Source: Vibrio fluminensis | GTDB taxonomy: Bacteria; Pseudomonadota; Gammaproteobacteria; Enterobacterales; Vibrionaceae | Assembly: GCF_015278125.1 (NCBI RefSeq) | Contig: NZ_JADILO010000023.1 | Coordinates: forward strand, 1 to 64,000 | Direction of reading: 5' to 3' | DNA length: 64,000 bases | Shown here: positions 63,264 to 64,000 of the stretch, one piece after another | Layout: each line of letters starts with the position of its first letter | How positions within the stretch are numbered: the stretch's first letter is position 1 | Notes under the pieces: model-generated | What the model saw: only the letters and a program-made list of their open reading frames with translations | What the model was told of the DNA's origin: nothing | Databases searched by the model: none | Program-made: the position numbers and the translations under genes

Positions 63264-63638
63264 ATGGCTATTGCAACATACCGCGGCTTTGAATTGAGAA
63301 CCGTTGGCTCAACTACTGAAATCTGGCAAGTTCAAATTAAGAATCGAGTGTTACAGGGCCCAATGGCTGCTGTAAAGAAAAGCATTGATTGGTTCTGCGA
63401 TTCTGCATCTATTATTGACCCAAAAGAATTTATGTCTCTTGCTAAATCAAGAGAAAATAGCGGCAAAGCCGTGCAAGAAAACTTCAATGGCTATATCATT
63501 AAGAATGATACAGGCGAACCAAATGCTTGGTATTGTTTTTTCAATGGCAAGCTTATCAAAGGCGGCAAGATTGCTATTCAAAAGCACATTGAAGGTTATT
63601 TGATCGCTAAAAAGAAAGCAGAGCAACAAAAGAAATAG
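63264..63638 (+). CDS. DUF3319-type protein
   Basis: This 124-residue protein resembles a Vibrio DUF3319 family. The sequence is a likely internal duplication: YRGFELRTVGSTTEIWQVQIKNRVLQGPMAAVKKSIDWF in the first half corresponds to FNGYIIKNDTGEPNAWYCFFNGKLIKGGKIAIQKHIEGY in the second. The C-terminus is Lys-rich (KKKAEQQKK), so it may bind nucleic acid. It ends 2 bp before yciH, so the two are translationally coupled. The function is unknown. Confidence 0.72.
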   Translation: MAIATYRGFELRTVGSTTEIWQVQIKNRVLQGPMAAVKKSIDWFCDSASIIDPKEFMSLAKSRENSGKAVQENFNGYIIKNDTGEPNAWYCFFNGKLIKGGKIAIQKHIEGYLIAKKKAEQQKK

Positions 63639-63640
63639 AC

Positions 63641-63952
63641 ATGACATTAGTATATTCGACCGAAGTTGGTCGCATTAAACCAGAAGAAGATAAGCCTGTT
63701 CGTCCTAAGGGCGATGGTATTGTTCGTATACAGAAACAAACTAAAGGTCGCAAAGGTAAAGGTGTTTGCATTGTGACGGGTTTAGATATGGACGACGTTC
63801 AACTGAAACTATTAGCTGCGGAACTTAAGAAAGTTTGTGGTTGTGGCGGTTCAGTTAAAGATGGCACGATTGAAATCCAAGGTGATGCTCGTGATAAAAT
63901 CAAAGCGCACCTCGAGAAAAAAGGCCATACAGTTAAACTTGCCGGTGGTTAA
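63641..63952 (+). CDS. yciH: SUI1/eIF1-like translation factor YciH
   Basis: This 103-residue protein belongs to the SUI1 (eIF1) family. The basic loop KQTKGRKGKGVCIVTGLD and the end EIQGDARDKIKAHLEKKGHTVKLAGG are family features. Bacterial YciH can inhibit non-canonical initiation in vitro and is called a stress-response translation inhibitor. The gene lies 2 bp after DUF3319. The 48 bp that remain to the window edge hold no further complete feature. Confidence 0.94.
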   Translation: MTLVYSTEVGRIKPEEDKPVRPKGDGIVRIQKQTKGRKGKGVCIVTGLDMDDVQLKLLAAELKKVCGCGGSVKDGTIEIQGDARDKIKAHLEKKGHTVKLAGG

Positions 63953-64000
63953 CAACGCTTAAGTTTAACGCCTAATAAACTGGTAGATAATCATAGATTA

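Overview
The window looks like chromosomal DNA of a marine gammaproteobacterium, most likely a Vibrio (Vibrionaceae). The basis is gene content recognised from protein sequence: inosine-guanosine kinase, CutA, FabV, PatZ, YbjD, YceI/b561, a Vibrio-type DUF3319-YciH pair, DUF3389, and LapA-type retention-module adhesins. Base composition is moderate, gene density is high, and starts and terminators are of ordinary gammaproteobacterial type. I see no rRNA, tRNA, CRISPR array, insertion sequence or prophage. I cannot name the species or say which chromosome this is.

Layout. Bases 1-8970 hold two tandem, clearly paralogous type I secreted RTX adhesins: the C-terminal part of a giant one, then a short complete one with its own N-terminal retention module. 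From 9.0 to 23.5 kb are mostly single housekeeping or signalling genes: a chemoreceptor, two HAD phosphatases, gsk, a CreA-like lipoprotein, cutA, a YjdF membrane protein, a J-domain protein, a predicted ABC-class ATPase, a GAF-GGDEF(degenerate)-EAL phosphodiesterase, fabV and tesA. From 23.5 to 32.6 kb come ybbAP (ABC exporter, divergent from tesA with overlapping start codons), an FAD oxidoreductase, the 5-oxoprolinase operon pxpABC and a DcuC-type carrier. From 32.8 to 43.7 kb come a second EAL protein, a class 3 lipase-like protein, b561-YceI, a formate/nitrite channel fused to CBS domains with a divergent LysR regulator, YcdZ, the OLD-type nuclease YbjD and a 5'-nucleotidase-like enzyme.

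Bases 43.7-52.6 kb carry a 31-residue membrane peptide gene, an AraC regulator with a TonB receptor (probable iron uptake, candidate Fur box), a yybP-ykoY manganese riboswitch in front of alx, an Aer-like energy-taxis receptor, YjdM/PhnA and a site-2-type protease. The last part (52.6-64 kb) holds an M48 protease lipoprotein, a hotdog thioesterase, DUF3389, an SgrR-like regulator with a zinc-ribbon protein, a 25-residue membrane peptide gene, a LysR regulator, patZ, a SPOR lipoprotein, ddl, a Cre-like tyrosine recombinase, and DUF3319-yciH.

How the parts relate. Cell-surface adhesion and cyclic-di-GMP turnover recur: two adhesins and two EAL proteins, although LapD/LapG and the type I exporter are not in the window. 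The best candidates for something undescribed are the Cys-free/Cys-rich adhesin pair, the FNT-CBS fusion with a strong internal ribosome binding site, an exact 5 x 15-bp array starting at a stop codon, a DnaA-box pair beside a large inverted repeat, two unlisted micro-membrane-protein genes, and a lone Cre-like recombinase with a Gln in place of a catalytic His. No single new multi-gene system is proven here.
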